A DNA stretch of 6,874 bases, taken from the NCBI GenBank assembly GCA_023433185.1, contig JAEZEN010000218.1, forward strand, positions 1-6,874. Reading direction: 5' to 3'. The translations under genes were made by a program, and so were the position numbers. The DNA comes from Pseudomonadota bacterium (GTDB lineage Bacteria > Pseudomonadota > Alphaproteobacteria > Rhizobiales > Kaistiaceae). Positions 5,875 to 6,874 of this stretch are shown here, piece by piece. The notes beneath the pieces are model-generated. The model was not told where the DNA came from and ran no database searches. It was given only the letters and a program-made list of their open reading frames with translations. Positions within the stretch are counted from its first letter, which is position 1, and the number at the start of each line of letters is the position of its first letter.

Positions 5875-6779
5875 CGGCGCTCCTCCCTTGGCGCAAGCGC
5901 GCGGGTGGCGGCGAGCGCGAAGCCCATCAGGAGCACGGTGGCGACGATCGACATGGCCGCGGCATCGCTGAGCCGGTAGGCCTTGAACGCGGTCTGGTAG
6001 ATGAGGACCGGCAGCGTGGTCGTCGCCGAGCCCGGCCCGCCCTGGGTGACCAGCCAGATGATGTCGAAGACGTTGAAGGACAGAAGCGTACCGACCACGG
6101 CGAGGACGAAGAGCGTCGGCTGGAGAAGCGGCCAGGTGACCCAGCGGAAGCGCTGCCACGCCGACGCGCCGTCGATCGCCGCGGCCTCGTAGAGATCTTC
6201 CGGGATGCGCTGGAGCGAGGCGAGCAGCATGACCGCGACGAACGGGAACCACCGCCACGAGTTGATGAGGATCAGCGAGGTCATGGCGCTGGTCGAGGAC
6301 CCGAAGAAGCCGCCCGGCCGGTCGATGACGCCGAGCTGGACGAGCAGGGGGTTGATCATCCCGCCCGAGGTCGAGAGCAGCCAGCGCCAGATGATCACCA
6401 CGACGATGGTGGGCACGATCCAGGTGAGGATGATCCAGACCCGCGCGATCTTCACGCCGGGAAACCTCTGGGCCAGCGCGAGTGCCGCCGCCAGGGCGAG
6501 AAGGGTCTGGACCACGGCGTTTCCGACAACCCAGATCGCGCTCTTCCCGAGCGCGCGCAGGAATGCCGTGTCACCCAGCAGGTTGCGGTAGTTGTCGAGA
6601 CCGACGAAGGCGCCCTCCGTGCCGATGATGCGGACATCGCGGACGCTGAGGCCGATGGCCGAGGCGAGCGGGTAGATCAACGTCGCCCCGAGCCAGATCA
6701 GGACGGGCGCGACGAGGATGTAGGGAAGGTAGCGATCGCCCGATGGCCCGCGCTCTCGCTCCCGGTCCGACGCCGTCAT
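5871..6779 (-). CDS. MalF/UgpA-like carbohydrate ABC transporter permease (CUT1)
   Basis: This is a complete 302-residue inner-membrane permease of the BPD_transp_1 class, without the extra large periplasmic domain of E. coli MalF and so closer to UgpA/LacF. A charged cytoplasmic tail (TASDRERERGPSGDR) precedes the first helix, YILVAPVLIWLGATLIYPL (20-38). FVGLDNYRNLLGD (58-70) is the conserved segment before the core. Helices lie near 80-103, 113-134 and 166-188. The EAA loop is EAAAIDGASAWQRFRWVTWP (198-217). FDIIWLVTQGGPGSATTTLPVLIY, spread over roughly 246-269, is the typical pre-terminal segment. The start ATG at 6779 has only a weak AGG 7 nt upstream, and that lies inside a GC-rich hairpin. 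No other start codon occurs in frame between 6779 and the window edge, although the frame itself is open. It is the first gene of the visible array and should pair with the next gene to form the channel. Confidence 0.95.
   Translation of the reverse strand: MTASDRERERGPSGDRYLPYILVAPVLIWLGATLIYPLASAIGLSVRDVRIIGTEGAFVGLDNYRNLLGDTAFLRALGKSAIWVVGNAVVQTLLALAAALALAQRFPGVKIARVWIILTWIVPTIVVVIIWRWLLSTSGGMINPLLVQLGVIDRPGGFFGSSTSAMTSLILINSWRWFPFVAVMLLASLQRIPEDLYEAAAIDGASAWQRFRWVTWPLLQPTLFVLAVVGTLLSFNVFDIIWLVTQGGPGSATTTLPVLIYQTAFKAYRLSDAAAMSIVATVLLMGFALAATRALAPREERR
5881..5887 (-). promoter_or_regulatory. Ribosome binding site for the MalG-like permease
   Basis: GGGAGGA on the minus strand lies 6 nt before the ATG at 5874, within the last codons of the MalF-like gene. 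It is a strong site and, with the 4-nt ATGA overlap, sets the start and suggests coupled synthesis of the two partner subunits. Confidence 0.7.
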
Positions 6780-6784
6780 GGGGA

Positions 6785-6817
6785 CGCCTGCCGGCCGGGC
6801 CGCCCCGGCCGCAGGCG
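6785..6817 (-). other. Long GC hairpin next to the first start codon
   Basis: On the plus strand, CGCCTGC (6785-6791) and GGCCGGG (6793-6799) pair with CCCGGCC (6804-6810) and GCAGGCG (6811-6817). This gives a 14-bp, nearly all-GC stem with one bulged base at 6792 and a 4-nt loop. In the minus-strand transcript it ends 5 nt before the ATG at 6779 and contains the only AGG that could serve as its ribosome site. There is no U-run, so it is not a normal intrinsic terminator. It could be a processing or stability barrier between a binding-protein gene upstream and the permeases, as in the malE-malF gap, or a brake on translation. Its function is inferred. Confidence 0.5.
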
Positions 6818-6846
6818 CCGGGGCGCCCGGGTCCTCCCCCCCCGGA

Positions 6847-6869
6847 GGGTGGGTGGACCGCCGGGCGGG
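6847..6869 (+). other. Putative G-quadruplex motif
   Basis: Four GGG tracts (6847-6849, 6851-6853, 6863-6865, 6867-6869) have loops of 1, 9 and 1 nt on the plus strand, and a fifth GGG lies at the window end. This is the template strand for the genes here. Next to it on the left is a run of eight C (6836-6843). In such GC-rich DNA the motif may be chance. The remainder of 6780-6874 shows no gene and no recognisable promoter. Confidence 0.3.
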
Positions 6870-6874
6870 TCGGG

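Noticed and set aside
5021..5896. N-terminal extension of the TIM-barrel-like protein through the MalG-like gene
   Set aside because: The extension is an Arg/His/Pro-rich shadow of the permease gene. The GTG at 5020 with AGGA upstream lies just after the permease stop.
5875..6258. N-terminal extension of the MalG-like permease
   Set aside because: The extra 128 residues are the MalF-like gene in another frame. The ATG at 5874 has a strong ribosome site and an ATGA overlap.
6776..6874. Possible tail of an upstream gene, since one minus-strand frame is open across the edge and ends in a TGA overlapping the ATG at 6779
   Set aside because: All three minus-strand frames are open here because of the extreme GC content. 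The product is Pro/Gly/Arg low complexity with no family feature, so coding cannot be supported without more sequence.

Overview
The window is a high-GC stretch with no mobile elements. All seven recognisable genes lie on the minus strand, packed end to end or overlapping, so the region reads as one transcription unit running from right to left. Strong GC bias in third codon positions, Shine-Dalgarno sites of the AGGAG type, and a binding protein with a plain Sec signal and no lipobox point to a Gram-negative, probably an alphaproteobacterium (rhizobial type). This assignment is an inference from composition and protein style.

In transcription order, the right end (6874 to 6780) is a very GC-rich leader with a long hairpin next to the first start codon. 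Then come two permeases of the CUT1 (maltose/glycerol-phosphate type) class, MalF/UgpA-like (6779-5871) and MalG/UgpE-like (5874-5047), coupled by an ATGA overlap. A GTG-started protein of 263 residues follows (5020-4229). It looks like an incomplete TIM barrel with a possible carbohydrate-active role. After it is the only AT-richer patch of the window (about 4200-4235), which carries a good promoter candidate overlapping an imperfect palindrome. Downstream lies a CUT2 (ribose/galactofuranose type) transporter: periplasmic binding protein (4159-3152), double-ABC ATPase (3132-1627), first RbsC-like permease (1637-690) and a second, different RbsC-like permease (690 to 1) cut by the window edge.

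The CUT2 gene order (binding protein, ATPase, permease, permease) matches the ytfQ-ytfR-ytfT-yjfF layout, where two unlike permeases form the channel. The CUT1 part has only its two membrane subunits here. Its binding protein may lie just upstream beyond the right edge, and its MalK/UgpC-type ATPase is elsewhere. The likely biology is uptake of two related carbohydrates, or of an oligosaccharide and its breakdown product, with the middle protein acting on one of them. The substrates cannot be read from the sequence.

The points most worth a second look are the joining of two transporter classes around the TIM-barrel-like gene, the apparent loss of a central segment from that protein, the one-sided ATPase with a Tyr in place of the second Walker B Asp, and the promoter/palindrome that may control the CUT2 half separately.
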